Assembly: GCF_001534665.1 (NCBI RefSeq)
Contig: NZ_CP013920.1
Location: 1-64,000, forward strand
Direction: 5' to 3'
Origin: Candidatus Arsenophonus lipoptenae
Lineage (GTDB): Bacteria > Pseudomonadota > Gammaproteobacteria > Enterobacterales > Enterobacteriaceae
DNA length: 64,000 nt
Positions within the stretch are counted from its first letter, which is position 1, and every line of letters starts with the position of its first letter. This document shows, one piece after another, positions 33,108-45,334 of this stretch. A model generated the notes under the pieces. It did not search any database, had not been told where the DNA came from, and was given only the letters and a program-made list of their open reading frames with translations. Position numbers and translations under genes: made by a program.

Positions 33108-33778
33108 TGTAATATATAAATAATAAATATTAAAATGATGTATTTAATCTGGATTTATAACTGGTCAATTATTTATAAATTTAAATATAAAACTTTTAAT
33201 ATTTTATTATATCAATAATACAATGCGCTAATTATAATTTCAATTAATTAAATTAATTATTCAATTTAAATATATTTTTTATATTAAATAGATTTAATAT
33301 AATTGTTGTTTACATGCATTTTGTTATCAACAACTATTAGAACTACTAGTTCTAATGGATTTTTTTACTTTTAAAATATATTTAAACATAAAAATAATCA
33401 TACATAACTTGTTATAAACAAATTATATTATCAAGTTATATAATACAAATAGTTAAAAAAATATAAAAATTTTAGCAGTATGCTATATATTTTTTACATA
33501 ATTATAAAAATTTTTTCAAAATATATAATCTTATTTATTATCGATATTAATCGTAAGTAATTATGTAATATTAATAAAGTTGCACTCTATACTAATTTTG
33601 TATTTATTTTAAATAGTAATAATTTTATAGTTTTAAAATTTTATTTTAATAAAAATACTAATAATTTAATAGCATTTAGTAACTATAAAAAATGACAATT
33701 ATCTTTTAAATAGTTAATTTAATATTAGTATTAATTTAAAAATTGATTATACATACACCATATAATGGAAATATAATT
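33108..33778. other. spacer between map and gpmA
   Basis: About 670 bp of AT-rich sequence without a supported gene. In E. coli map is followed by glnD; I see no remnant of it. The only clear structure is the hairpin plus T run at 33336-33366. The second half must include the gpmA promoter. Confidence 0.6.
33336..33366 (+). terminator. intrinsic terminator downstream of map
   Basis: Perfect 9-bp arms (ATTAGAACT, 33336-33344, with 33348-33356), 3-nt loop ACT, then GGA and a run of seven T. This is the most typical intrinsic terminator in the window. It is about 230 nt after the map stop, perhaps because a gene between them was deleted. Confidence 0.7.
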
Positions 33779-34474
33779 ATGAAAGTAACAGAATTAATTT
33801 TAATAAGACATGGAGAAAGTGAGTGGAATAAGGAAAATAGATTTACTGGTTGGACTGATATTAATCTTTCTTATAAAGGAAGAAAAGAAGCAATATCTGC
33901 AGGTAAATTATTTAAAAAAAAAGGATTTATTTTTAATTATGCCTATACGTCATTTTTAAAACGTGCTATTCACACTTTATGGTATATTTTAGATCAAATA
34001 GATCAACAATGGATTCCATGTGAAAAAAATTGGAGATTAAATGAACGTCATTATGGTGCATTACAAGGTTTAAATAAAACAGAAATAGCAAAAAAATATG
34101 GTGATAACCAAGTTAAACTATGGAGACGAAGCTTTAAAATTACACCACCAGCATTAACTATAGATGATTTTCGTTATCCTGGTCATGATATTCGTTATTC
34201 AAATTTAAAACCAACAGAAATTCCTGTTACTGAAAGTCTTGCTAATACAATAACACGAGTGGTCCCATTTTGGGAAACAGTAATTAAACCTAGAATTGCA
34301 AAAAATGAAAAAATTATTATTGTTGCTCATGGCAATTCATTAAGAGCATTAATTACACATTTAAATAAAATGACAGAAGAAGAAATTATCGAGTTAAATA
34401 TTCCTACTGCTATGCCAATAGTATATGAATTTGATAAAAATATTCAACCAATTAATAATTTTTATCTTATATAA
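33779..34474 (+). CDS. gpmA: 2,3-bisphosphoglycerate-dependent phosphoglycerate mutase
   Basis: Interconverts 3- and 2-phosphoglycerate in glycolysis via a phosphohistidine. I start at 33779 ([17 protein letters not shown]), in line with E. coli, rather than the upstream TTG at 33743. Catalytic residues are in [30 protein letters not shown] and [10 protein letters not shown]. The 231 residues end at NNFYLI, about 18 short of E. coli GpmA; the missing tail is the mobile C-terminal segment over the active site. Works with the PTS genes at 41530-44223 in sugar use. Confidence 0.95.
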   Translation: MKVTELILIRHGESEWNKENRFTGWTDINLSYKGRKEAISAGKLFKKKGFIFNYAYTSFLKRAIHTLWYILDQIDQQWIPCEKNWRLNERHYGALQGLNKTEIAKKYGDNQVKLWRRSFKITPPALTIDDFRYPGHDIRYSNLKPTEIPVTESLANTITRVVPFWETVIKPRIAKNEKIIIVAHGNSLRALITHLNKMTEEEIIELNIPTAMPIVYEFDKNIQPINNFYLI

Positions 34475-34859
34475 TTAATTTTGCAATAGTAAATAAAAAA
34501 TAAAACTGTTCCAAAAAACTAATATATTTTATGCTTATTTTTAATTTATCAAGGTAAAAAAATATTTTTTAATATAAAACACTTTTATTTATTATTTATG
34601 ATTATTATGAAAATAAAAAAATTAAAGATTAAAAAAGAAAATTAAGAATGTCACATAAGTTTAAAATTACTAATTAATTAGTAGCTAAATTATTAGTAGC
34701 TAAATTATTACTTTTATCTAATTTTAATAAAAAGATATATTTTTATTTGTTTTTGAATATAATTAGAATTAATTAATAATAATTTAAATTATATTCAGTA
34801 ATGAGATATTACTAAAGAATTTTTTAAACAATTAATTATTAATTTACATCATTCATAAT
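34475..34859. other. spacer between gpmA and the tRNA-Lys gene
   Basis: 385 bp, no gene found. It contains the 15-bp tandem duplication at 34678-34707. gpmA (plus) and the tRNA pair (minus) converge here, and I see no clear terminator for either. Confidence 0.55.
34678..34707. repeat. 15-bp tandem duplication
   Basis: TTAGTAGCTAAATTA occurs twice in exact tandem (34678-34692 and 34693-34707). It resembles other two-copy duplications of 12-17 bp in the spacers of this window and is probably a recent replication-slippage product. Confidence 0.85.
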
Positions 34860-34932
34860 TGGGTCGTACAGGATTCGAACCTGTGACCAATTGATTAAAA
34901 GTCAACTGCTCTACCAACTGAGCTAACGACCC
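34860..34932 (-). tRNA. tRNA-Lys (anticodon UUU)
   Basis: A 73-nt cloverleaf: acceptor GGGTCGT/ACGACCC, D-arm GCTC..GAGC, anticodon loop CTTTTAA with U33 and anticodon TTT, variable TGGTC, T-arm ACAGG-TTCGAAT-CCTGT, discriminator A. The 3' CCA is not encoded. It is the counterpart of lysV in the E. coli valUXY-lysV cluster beside gltX, 36 bp after tRNA-Val. Confidence 0.97.
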
Positions 34933-34968
34933 CAAAATATTAAATAAAAAATAAAATTTAATTAATAA

Positions 34969-35041
34969 TGGGCGATATCAGATTTGAACTGATGACATCC
35001 TCCTTGTAGGGGAGACGCTCTACCAACTGAGCTAATCGCCC
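34969..35041 (-). tRNA. tRNA-Val (anticodon UAC) with C33
   Basis: A 73-nt cloverleaf: acceptor GGGCGAT/ATCGCCC, D-arm GCTC..GAGC, anticodon stem TCTCC/GGAGG, loop CCTACAA, variable ATGTC, T-arm ATCAG-TTCAAAT-CTGAT, discriminator A; CCA not encoded. The anticodon is TAC (Val), and location before tRNA-Lys next to gltX matches E. coli valU. Position 33 is C (genomic 35009), where nearly every tRNA has U. The first anticodon-stem pair is T-G. Only one Val copy remains of the three found in E. coli. Confidence 0.93.
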
Positions 35042-35309
35042 AATACTCTTCAATAACTATTTTATAAAGATATATTATAAGGATAGTTCTATACGAGTCA
35101 AGGTTTAAAAAAATGTTTGTAACATGAAATTTAAGAAAATAAACAAAAATATTTTTTTAAATTTGCTTTTAAAATTCTAGTAATATTAATAATATTTTGA
35201 TTTTTATATTAAAAAACAAAATATTAACTGTTTTTAACAAAATTTATTATTTTTTATAAATTATTATTTATTAATATAAATGAATAAATAATAATTCAGG
35301 TAATTTTAT

Positions 35310-36731
35310 ATGAATAAAATAAGAACCAGATTTGCACCAAGTCCAACAGGTTATCTCCATATTGGTAGTGTTAGAACTGCACTTTTTTCATGGCTTTATA
35401 GCAAACATAATAATGGTAAGTTTATTTTACGTATTGAAGATACAGATCTTGAACGTTCTACTCAAAAATCAATTGACAACATAATAGATGGAATGCATTG
35501 GTTAAATTTAAATTGGGATGAAGGACCTTATTATCAAAGTAAACGATTAAAAAGATATAATTCAGTTATAGAACAAATGATTAAAAAAGGAATTGCATAT
35601 CGTTGTTACTGTTCTAAAGCAAGATTAGATAATTTACGTAAAAAACAAATTGCTAGAGGTGAAAAACCTCGTTATGATGGTTTTTGTCGTAATAATATTC
35701 ATAATTATAAATATAATGAATCTCATGTAGTACGGTTTCGTAATCCTCAAGAAGGTGATGTTATTTTTGAAGATCAAATACGAGGTTTAATTAAATTTAG
35801 TAATATTGAGCTAGATGATCTCATTATACGTCGTACTGATGGGTTGCCTACTTATAATTTTTGTGTTGTTATTGATGATTGGGATATGAAAATAACACAT
35901 GTTATTCGCGGTGAGGATCATATCAATAACACTCCAAGACAAATTAATATATTAAATGCTCTTGGTGCACCTATACCTGTATATGCTCATATTTCAATAA
36001 TTTTAGGAGAAGATGGTAAGAAATTGTCTAAACGACATGGAGCAGTAAGTATTATGCAATACCGTGATGACGGTTATTTGCCAGAATCTTTATTAAACTA
36101 TTTAGTTCGTTTAGGTTGGTCTCATGGAAACCAAGAAATTTTTAGTATAGATCAAATGATTAATAATTTCTCATTGCATGCGATTAATAAATCTGCGAGT
36201 ACTTTTAATATAGATAAATTATTATGGCTAAATCATTATTATATTAATTCATTACCTGCTGAATATGTTACTACTCATTTATCATGGCATATAGAACAAC
36301 AGGGTATAAATATAAATAAAGGACCAAGCTTATTAAATATACTAAGCCTATTTAGTAAACAATCTAAAACTTTAAAAGATATAGTTAATTCATGCAATTA
36401 TTTTTATAAGGATTGTATTCCATTTAATAATACATTGATAAAAAAGTATTTATATCCAATGGCTATTTTACCATTAAAAATAGCAAGAAAAAAATTAGAA
36501 AAAATTAATCATTGGACATATGAAAATATACGTCAAGTAATTAAATCAACTGCTACAGAACTGAATGTTGATATTGGAAAGGTTGGAATGCCCATTAGAA
36601 TCGCCATAACTGGGATCAGTCAATCACCTAATATTTACGAAATTATATATATATTAGGTAAAAATAGATCATTAAAACGTATTGATGAAGCTTTAATGTA
36701 TATAAAGAATAATAAAAATTATTTAAGTTAA
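35310..36731 (+). CDS. gltX: glutamyl-tRNA synthetase
   Basis: Class I synthetase charging tRNA-Glu. The 473 residues keep the HIGH-type motif [13 protein letters not shown], the KMSKS-type motif [25 protein letters not shown] and [19 protein letters not shown]. coli has 471. In the zinc-binding arm the cysteines of YRCYCSK and DGFC are present, but the residue two after the third cysteine, histidine in E. coli (CRH), is asparagine here (CRN), so the zinc site may be altered. It is flanked by tRNA genes as in E. coli (valU-lysV on one side, alaW/alaX on the other). Confidence 0.97.
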   Translation: MNKIRTRFAPSPTGYLHIGSVRTALFSWLYSKHNNGKFILRIEDTDLERSTQKSIDNIIDGMHWLNLNWDEGPYYQSKRLKRYNSVIEQMIKKGIAYRCYCSKARLDNLRKKQIARGEKPRYDGFCRNNIHNYKYNESHVVRFRNPQEGDVIFEDQIRGLIKFSNIELDDLIIRRTDGLPTYNFCVVIDDWDMKITHVIRGEDHINNTPRQINILNALGAPIPVYAHISIILGEDGKKLSKRHGAVSIMQYRDDGYLPESLLNYLVRLGWSHGNQEIFSIDQMINNFSLHAINKSASTFNIDKLLWLNHYYINSLPAEYVTTHLSWHIEQQGININKGPSLLNILSLFSKQSKTLKDIVNSCNYFYKDCIPFNNTLIKKYLYPMAILPLKIARKKLEKINHWTYENIRQVIKSTATELNVDIGKVGMPIRIAITGISQSPNIYEIIYILGKNRSLKRIDEALMYIKNNKNYLS

Positions 36732-36879
36732 TTGAACTAACTAATTTAGTTATGCTAAAATATGTTTATAAAATATATTAGTAATAATAGCAGTAGGATT
36801 TTTTATAAAAATGTTTTAATTATTTTTATTTAAAATTTAAATGTTTTTATATTTCATATAATAATTTTATTTGATTATT

Positions 36880-36952
36880 GGGGCTATAACTCAGATGGTA
36901 GAGTACTTGTATGGCATACAAGTGGTCAGCGGTTCGATTCCGCTTAGCTCCA
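36880..36952 (+). tRNA. tRNA-Ala (anticodon GGC)
   Basis: A 73-nt cloverleaf: acceptor GGGGCTA/TAGCTCC with the G3-U70 wobble that marks alanine tRNAs, D-arm ACTC..GAGT, anticodon stem CTTGT/ACAAG, loop ATGGCAT with anticodon GGC, T-arm AGCGG-TTCGATT-CCGCT, discriminator A. No encoded CCA. It corresponds to alaW/alaX near gltX in E. coli, reduced to one copy. Confidence 0.97.
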
Positions 36953-37573
36953 TTAATTTCTTTGCTTTACATCATTCATATATTACATTTGATACGTGTT
37001 ATTAACATATTTTTTGATTATTTTTATTTTAAAGTAATCGAAATATAAGTATATTATATATATATATTATTTTATTAGCCATAAGATAATAAACATAAAA
37101 TATATAAATATTTTAAATTTAAAAACTTATATATATTTTTAATATTTTAAGCATGTAAAAAATACAATAATTTAAGTTTAATAAAATCATTTGTACTATT
37201 TTTTATAATTCTAGATATAATTTTTTATTTTAAAATTATTAAATAATTTATCAATTGATATCTTTATTTCTTAATTTCTTATTTCATTTTATATTTACTA
37301 ATTTTTTATTTAATAGACAATTAATAATATTGTAAATTATTACAATCATGATCATTATAAAAATTTTTTTCAATTATGAAAAAATATTAAAAATATTCAA
37401 TCAATATTTAGCTAAATACAATATTTTTTTAATATTTTGCTTTAAATCAATATGATTAGATCATTTTTTTAACAAAAAATTCATATGATTAAATATTTTA
37501 AATTATTAATTTTATAAATCTAATTAAAAAATTTACTAACTTATTAATAGATAATATTTTTATATAATAAATA
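36953..37573. other. spacer between tRNA-Ala and ligA
   Basis: About 620 bp of AT-rich sequence between the convergent tRNA-Ala and ligA genes. I find no gene, RNA or strong hairpin in it. Confidence 0.6.
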
Positions 37574-39583
<2,010 letters not shown>

Positions 39584-39747
39584 TTATAAATCTAAAGTAT
39601 AATATGATATAAGTTAATAACTAATTATTTTAAAATTATAATTCTGATGTTTCATTATATAGTTTTTCATTCATAATGAAAGATATTGTTATTTTTATAT
39701 GACAAATAAGTAATATATTTTAAAATTTAAAGTATTAAATTTATATT

Positions 39748-39781
39748 TACTTTTGATAAAAATATACTTTTGATAAAAATA
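39748..39781. repeat. 17-bp tandem duplication
   Basis: TACTTTTGATAAAAATA occurs twice in exact tandem, 39748-39764 and 39765-39781, in the desert upstream of ligA. Confidence 0.85.
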
Positions 39782-41042
39782 TATTTAAATTATAAAGATA
39801 GTTATTTTTTTAATTAAAATTTAATTTTTAATTTAAATATAAAAATATTCAATATTATTGAATAAGCTAAATAGCTCTGTAAAACTAAAAATATTAACAA
39901 AAATACAGTCTGCTTTTTTTTATTCAGATTAAAGCCATATTTCAAAATATGGCTAATAATAAGGTATGCTTTACTTATAATATATCTATCGTAAAATTTT
40001 AAAAATATATTTTTTATTAGCAAATAATAGCTAATTTTCTGCTTAATTTTACAATTTTATATAATCTAAGTATTTAGTATTATAAATTATTTTAGTTAAA
40101 AATTATATACGTAAATATATATTTAATTTTTGAATTTATTGAAAGTAAGTAAAGTATATTCTAGTTTTAGCTAATTTTCTTTATTTTACATTATTTAAAA
40201 GAGTCTATATTGCTATCGCTAATTAATTTATATCTTGGTATATAAATTTACTTTTTAAAAATTAAAATACACTAAATTATTTAGTGACCTGTGAAATAAC
40301 ATAAAAATTGACCAAATACTATTAGTATTCTCTATAACGACATCAACGACATCTAATTATAGACAATTGGAATATTTAGCATTTTAATTTTAAGTAAATG
40401 ATTACTTTAGAATAAATATGTTACGTAATGTTAATGAAGCATTAATTAAAATTTACATAAGATAAATATAACTAGTCTTCCTAAAACTTTGCATATATAT
40501 TACATCATTTTAATTATCTATTTTTAATTTTTTATTATATCAAAGATATATTACTTAATTTTATTAGTGTGCAATTTATTTTATTATTAAGTCACTTAAG
40601 ATATTAATTATTAATATATTATTTTTATGGAATAAAAATATCCCACAAATTATAATATCAATCTTAATAAAATAATAAACTTGTGTTAATATTTTTTATT
40701 ATAAATTCTATTTGTTAATGATTTTAATTATTTGCGTTTATTGCTTATTGATATTTTTGCAAAAAATTAATTTACTTATTATATATTTAATGTAAATATA
40801 AATATATATAATGCAATAATAAAATAATGTACATTGTAAATATTATTTAAATAATTTCAGTAATTTTAAAATTTAATTTTAGTTTAGTAAACTATTTAAT
40901 AATGATTAAATATAGAGAATTAAGAGAATTAAATTTAAACAAACAAAGAAATAACATAATTATTTTTGAAATAACTTTAGTGTAAAGAAAAATTGTTTTT
41001 ATATTAATATTAAAACATTACTAAATAATAATTTTATTTTAA

Positions 41043-41068
41043 ATATGCCAGTATTATATGCCAGTATT
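41043..41068. repeat. 13-bp tandem duplication
   Basis: ATATGCCAGTATT occurs twice in exact tandem, 41043-41055 and 41056-41068, in the desert upstream of ptsH. Confidence 0.85.
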
Positions 41069-41361
41069 TTCTTCTTACATATTTTTGAAAAATAAAGTAC
41101 GCAAAAATAATATATCTTAGTAATTACATAATTGATATATAATAAATTATTTATCTTTTTTATAAGATATATTATCATTTTGAATATACTTTTATATCCT
41201 TTGATAAAGAATATTTTAGCATATTTAATTTAAAAATTATTTTTTGTGTTATAGATCAAAATTTAATATGTATTGAGATGATTTATTTAAATGAGTTTAG
41301 TATTTAAGCTATTGAGTGTTCAATAATCAAAATTTAATTTTAAATAAGTAGTAAAAATTTA

Positions 41362-41377
41362 TGTGAGTTATGTTACA
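41362..41377 (+). promoter_or_regulatory. CRP-like site upstream of ptsHI-crr
   Basis: TGTGA-GTTATG-TTACA matches the consensus TGTGA-N6-TCACA at nine of ten bases and lies 153 nt before the ptsH start. A TTGACT box follows at 41405-41410 with AT-rich candidates for a -10 box near 41426-41434, which would put the site roughly 70 bp upstream of transcription, a usual class I distance. A weaker match is at 41245-41260. In E. coli the pts operon is CRP-activated. Whether this genome has crp is not known from the window. Confidence 0.45.
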
Positions 41378-41529
41378 GGATATAAGTCATAATATGTGAA
41401 TATATTGACTATTTTTATATTTAAATAAACTATTTTTACAAAGAAAAAAATAATGGTATTATCTTAAATAATACAGCAAAGTATTTTTGAATATTACTGA
41501 AAGTAATTAAATTTATTGAGGTAAATGAT

Positions 41530-41793
41530 ATGTTCCAACAAGAAGTCACCATCACAGCAGCTAATGGTCTTCATACTCGTCCTGCAGCACAATTTGTTAA
41601 AGAGGCAAAAAATTTTTCCTCAGAAATAACACTTACCTATAATGGTAATGGTAAATCTGCTAGTGCTAAAAGTTTATTTAAACTACAAACCCTTGGATTA
41701 ACTCAAGGGACTGTCGTAACTATTTCTGCGGAAGGTGAAGATGAAAAAAAAGCAGTAGAACATCTTGTTAAATTAATGTCCGAATTGGAGTAA
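41530..41793 (+). CDS. ptsH: phosphocarrier protein HPr
   Basis: Passes phosphate from enzyme I to the sugar-specific EIIA proteins. The 87-residue product is nearly identical to E. coli HPr (85), with the phosphorylated histidine in [15 protein letters not shown] and the [19 protein letters not shown] segment; there is a two-residue insertion in the loop [12 protein letters not shown] precedes the start by about 8 nt. First gene of ptsH-ptsI-crr. Confidence 0.97.
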   Translation: MFQQEVTITAANGLHTRPAAQFVKEAKNFSSEITLTYNGNGKSASAKSLFKLQTLGLTQGTVVTISAEGEDEKKAVEHLVKLMSELE

Positions 41794-41827
41794 TGAAATT
41801 ACATCATAAATAATTTTTATTTATCAT

Positions 41828-41855
41828 ATATCCCTAAATATAAAATAAGGGATAT
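41828..41855 (+). promoter_or_regulatory. hairpin between ptsH and ptsI
   Basis: Perfect 8-bp arms ATATCCCT (41828-41835) and AGGGATAT (41848-41855) around a 12-nt A/T loop, 35 nt after the ptsH stop, followed by TTATTTTAG. It could reduce read-through into ptsI or protect the ptsH message, giving HPr in excess over enzyme I. Function is inferred from position. Confidence 0.45.
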
Positions 41856-41934
41856 TTATTTTAGTTATTACAATATAAAAGCAATAATCCTATAAGTTAA
41901 TTATTATTTTTTGCCCAGTAGTAAGGTAACATTT

Positions 41935-43674
41935 ATGATTTCAGGAATTCCAGTCTCACCAGGTATCGCCTTTGGTAGGGTATTAATACTTAAAGAAACA
42001 TCAATTATTGTGAATTATAAAAAAATTTCTAATGATCAAATTAGTAGTGAAATTAATCGTTTTATTGTTGGCCGTAAAAAAACAGTAAACCAATTACAAT
42101 CGATAAAAAAAACTGCTAAAAAAAATCTTGGTGAAAAAAAAGCAGAAATATTTGAAGGGCATATAATGCTCATTGAAGATGAAGAATTTGAAAAAGAAAT
42201 TCTTTCTTGTATAAAAAAAGAATATAAAACAGCAGATGCTGCAGTTCAAAAAATGATAAAAAAACAAACTACAGCATTAGAAGAATTAAATGATGAATAT
42301 TTCAAAGAACGAATCACTGATGTTATAGATATAGGTAAACGATTATTAAAAAATATTTTAGGAATACCCATTGTTGACCTTAGTTTAATTACAGAAAAAA
42401 TAATTTTAGTTGCAGTTGATCTTACTCCATCTGAAACAGCACAATTAAATTTAAATAAAGTACTAGGTTTTATTACTGATTTAGGTGGCCGTACTTCTCA
42501 TACTTCAATTATGGCTAGATCATTGGAAATCCCAGCTATTGTTGGTACAAGAAACGCAACAAAAAATATACACAAAAATGATTATATTATATTAGATGCA
42601 ATTAATAATTGTATTTATCAAAAACCATCTAATTATGAAATTAATAGACTTCAATCAATCAAAAAAGAATATTTAAGTAAAAAAATAGAATTAGCAAAAT
42701 TAAAAAATTTACCGGCAATAACTTTAGATGGACACCAAGTTGAAATTTGTGCAAATATTGGTACTTTACATGATTTAGAAATAGCTAAGTGTAATGGTGC
42801 TGAGGGTATAGGTTTATATCGTACTGAGTTCTTGTTTATGGATCGTAATAACTTACCTAGTGAAGAAGAACAATTTCAAGCATATAAAATGATTGCAGGG
42901 GCTATGGAACAACAATCCATCATTGTGCGTACAATAGATATTGGTGGAGATAAAGATCTTCCATATATGAATTTTCCAAAAGAAACTAATCCATTTCTTG
43001 GATGGAGGGCAATTCGTATTTCTCTTGATCGTAAAGAAATACTACATGCTCAATTACGTGCTATTCTTAGAGCATCTATCTTTGGTAAGTTGAGAATTAT
43101 GTTTCCTATGGTTATTTCTGTAGAAGAAATTCGTACCCTAAAAGAAGAACTAACATTACTAAAAAAACAATTAATCAAAGAAAAATATGATTTTGATAAA
43201 TCTATTGAAATTGGAATAATGATTGAAACACCATCTGCAGCAATTATTGCTCATCATTTAGTAAAAGAAGTAGATTTTTTTAGTATTGGTACAAATGATC
43301 TTACACAGTATACATTAGCAGTTGATCGTGGAAATGATCTTATTTCTCATCTTTATAATCCTATGTCTCCTTCAGTATTAAGACTTATTAAACAAGTTAT
43401 TGATATTTCCCATGCAGAAAACAAATGGACAGGTATGTGTGGGGAGCTAGCTGGGGATGAGCGTGCTACAATATTATTACTTGGTATGGGATTAGATGAA
43501 TTTAGTATGAGTGCAATTTCTATTCCAAATATTAAAAAAATTATCAGGAATGTAAGATTTAATGATGCAAAAATTTTAGCAGAAGAAGCTCTTAATCAAC
43601 CTACAGTAAGAGAATTGATGGATTTAATTAATTCTTTTATTAAAAAAAACAATTTTACTAAAGTTATTAGCTAA
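41935..43674 (+). CDS. ptsI: PTS enzyme I
   Basis: Takes phosphate from phosphoenolpyruvate and passes it to HPr. Start set at 41935 ([15 protein letters not shown]) by alignment with E. coli, with AAGG upstream; the frame is open eight codons further. The 579 residues include the phosphorylated histidine in [21 protein letters not shown], the PEP-binding [15 protein letters not shown]-like stretch, [14 protein letters not shown], and the C-terminal [18 protein letters not shown] and MCGELAGDE. Full length (575 in E. coli). Confidence 0.97.
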   Translation: MISGIPVSPGIAFGRVLILKETSIIVNYKKISNDQISSEINRFIVGRKKTVNQLQSIKKTAKKNLGEKKAEIFEGHIMLIEDEEFEKEILSCIKKEYKTADAAVQKMIKKQTTALEELNDEYFKERITDVIDIGKRLLKNILGIPIVDLSLITEKIILVAVDLTPSETAQLNLNKVLGFITDLGGRTSHTSIMARSLEIPAIVGTRNATKNIHKNDYIILDAINNCIYQKPSNYEINRLQSIKKEYLSKKIELAKLKNLPAITLDGHQVEICANIGTLHDLEIAKCNGAEGIGLYRTEFLFMDRNNLPSEEEQFQAYKMIAGAMEQQSIIVRTIDIGGDKDLPYMNFPKETNPFLGWRAIRISLDRKEILHAQLRAILRASIFGKLRIMFPMVISVEEIRTLKEELTLLKKQLIKEKYDFDKSIEIGIMIETPSAAIIAHHLVKEVDFFSIGTNDLTQYTLAVDRGNDLISHLYNPMSPSVLRLIKQVIDISHAENKWTGMCGELAGDERATILLLGMGLDEFSMSAISIPNIKKIIRNVRFNDAKILAEEALNQPTVRELMDLINSFIKKNNFTKVIS

Positions 43675-43713
43675 TAATTTACTCCATAAAAATAATTGAT
43701 AAGGAAAAATCTT

Positions 43714-44223
43714 ATGGGTTTATTTCATAAATTAAAATCATGGATTTTAAATAATAATAACAATGTCTTTAATATTGATATTAAAGCTCCAGTTTCTGGT
43801 AATATTGTTAACATAGAAGATGTTCCTGACATTGTTTTTGCAGAAAAAATTGTTGGAGATGGTGTTGCTATAAAGCCAACTGGTAATAAAATAGTTGCAC
43901 CAATCAATGGAACTATTGGAAAAATATTTGATACAAATCATGCATTTTCTATTATATCAGATAATGGTATTGAATTATTTGTACATTTTGGAATTGATAC
44001 AGTAAAATTAAATAGTGAAGGATTTAAACGTATAGCAAAGACAGGACAAAAAGTAAAAACAGGCGATTTAATATTGACATTTGATTTAAATGTTTTAGAA
44101 AAAAAAGCAAAATCTATATTAACACCTGTTGTTATTTCTAATATGGATGAAATAAAAGAACTGGCAAAATTTACTGGTTCCGTGATTGTTGGAGAAACAG
44201 TTATTATGCAAATAAGAAAATAA
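43714..44223 (+). CDS. crr: PTS glucose-specific EIIA component
   Basis: Soluble EIIA(Glc): receives phosphate from HPr, passes it to glucose-family permeases and in relatives controls adenylate cyclase. Start set at 43714 ([10 protein letters not shown]), preceded by AAGGAA; the frame is open six codons more. 169 residues as in E. coli, with [15 protein letters not shown], the two active-site histidines ([18 protein letters not shown]) and [15 protein letters not shown]. Follows ptsI by 39 nt. The permease partner is not in the window. Confidence 0.97.
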   Translation: MGLFHKLKSWILNNNNNVFNIDIKAPVSGNIVNIEDVPDIVFAEKIVGDGVAIKPTGNKIVAPINGTIGKIFDTNHAFSIISDNGIELFVHFGIDTVKLNSEGFKRIAKTGQKVKTGDLILTFDLNVLEKKAKSILTPVVISNMDEIKELAKFTGSVIVGETVIMQIRK

Positions 44224-44550
44224 ATTAATATAATTTATAAAAATACATTATGTTTTATTTTTTGTGTTAAAGCTATAAATTACTTTAATTATCACAATAT
44301 ATATAATTATGATTTATATTAGTAAAATTTATTATATAGTATAATTTATTATATTTTTAATATTTGTTATTTTTATAGTTATTTATTATGATAATTAATA
44401 AAATTAATTAATATTTATTGCTATTTTTTAATAAAAGAAAAATAGAGAATATTTATTCCTACTTAGTTAATTTTTACTATTCATAATATAAGATTTTATT
44501 CATTAAGTATATAATAAAAAGTATTCTTACTATAGGGTAATAAGGTCATA
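44224..44550. other. spacer between crr and pdxH
   Basis: About 325 bp, A/T-rich, no gene seen. It marks a break from E. coli order (crr is not near pdxH there). The last bases hold the pdxH Shine-Dalgarno AAGG (44542-44545). Confidence 0.55.
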
Positions 44551-45203
44551 ATGATAAAAAAAAAGAGTTAAATATTGCTAATTTAAGAAGGGAATATACT
44601 AAAGGTATTTTAAGACGTAAAGATTTAACTAATGAGCCGTTAGTTTTATTTGAACGTTGGTTAAAGGAGGCTTATATTTTTAAGTTGATTGATCCAACAG
44701 CTATGTGTGTTACAACAGTAGATATTAATGGACAGCCATATCAAAGAATGGTCTTGCTTAAACATTATGATAAAAAAGGACTCGTGTTCTATACGAATTT
44801 ATCTAGTCGTAAAGCACAACATATCACTCATAATAATAAAATAAGTTTATTATTTCCTTGGTATCAGGTTGATCGTCAAGTTTGTTTTCTGGGAAAGGCG
44901 GAAAAACTTTCCACAATTGAGGTTATAAAATATTTTCAAAGTCGGCCAAAAGATAGTCAAATAACAGCTTATATTTCACATCAATCTACAAAAATTACAA
45001 CTAGAGATATATTAGAAAATAAATTTTTTGAATTAAAACAAAAAATGAGAAGAGGTAAAATACCATTACCTAGCTTTTGGGGAGGATATCGAGTTAAATT
45101 TGATAGCGTAGAATTTTGGCAAGGTAGATCTAATCGACTACACGATAGATTTTTATATCAATGGAAATATGATCACTGGCAAATTGATCGATTAGCTCCA
45201 TAA
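44551..45203 (+). CDS. pdxH: pyridoxamine 5'-phosphate oxidase PdxH, frameshifted in an A9 tract
   Basis: FMN enzyme that oxidises pyridoxamine or pyridoxine 5'-phosphate to pyridoxal phosphate. The main frame is intact from 44565 to the stop and encodes [31 protein letters not shown], then [44 protein letters not shown] and the family C-terminus WQIDRLAP. No ATG opens this frame. The correct ATG is at 44551, behind an AAGG 5 nt away, but it is one base out of frame because the following tract (44556-44564) has nine A. With ten A the product would be 217 residues (E. coli 218) starting MIKKKELN. Either polymerase slippage on the A tract restores the frame, or it is a sequencing error or an early pseudogene. 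A TTG at 44685 would lose 44 conserved residues and is unlikely. tyrS follows, as in E. coli. Confidence 0.88.
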
Positions 45204-45222
45204 ACTGAAATAATTATTTATA

Positions 45223-45244
45223 AATAACAAACTTACTTGTTATT
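45223..45244 (+). terminator. hairpin after pdxH, candidate terminator
   Basis: Perfect 8-bp arms AATAACAA and TTGTTATT with loop ACTTAC, 19 nt after the pdxH stop. The tail TACTATTTAAT is only partly U-rich, so termination is possible but weak. Confidence 0.35.
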
Positions 45245-45334
45245 ACTATTTAATAAGTTAATTTATTAAAATTGTATTAATTTTTATATAATTTTATCCA
45301 TAAAATTAATAAGATAAATTATATGGAGATATTA

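Noticed and set aside
39814-40023. Minus-strand 69-codon open frame in the desert by ligA
   Set aside because: K/I/F-rich, no motif, no ribosome-binding site; expected by chance in sequence this AT-rich.
44676-44690. ATT or TTG near 44676-44685 as the pdxH start behind AAGGAGG
   Set aside because: AAGGAGG here encodes conserved residues (Lys-Glu-Ala), and a start there would remove about 44 residues that align with the PdxH N-terminus.
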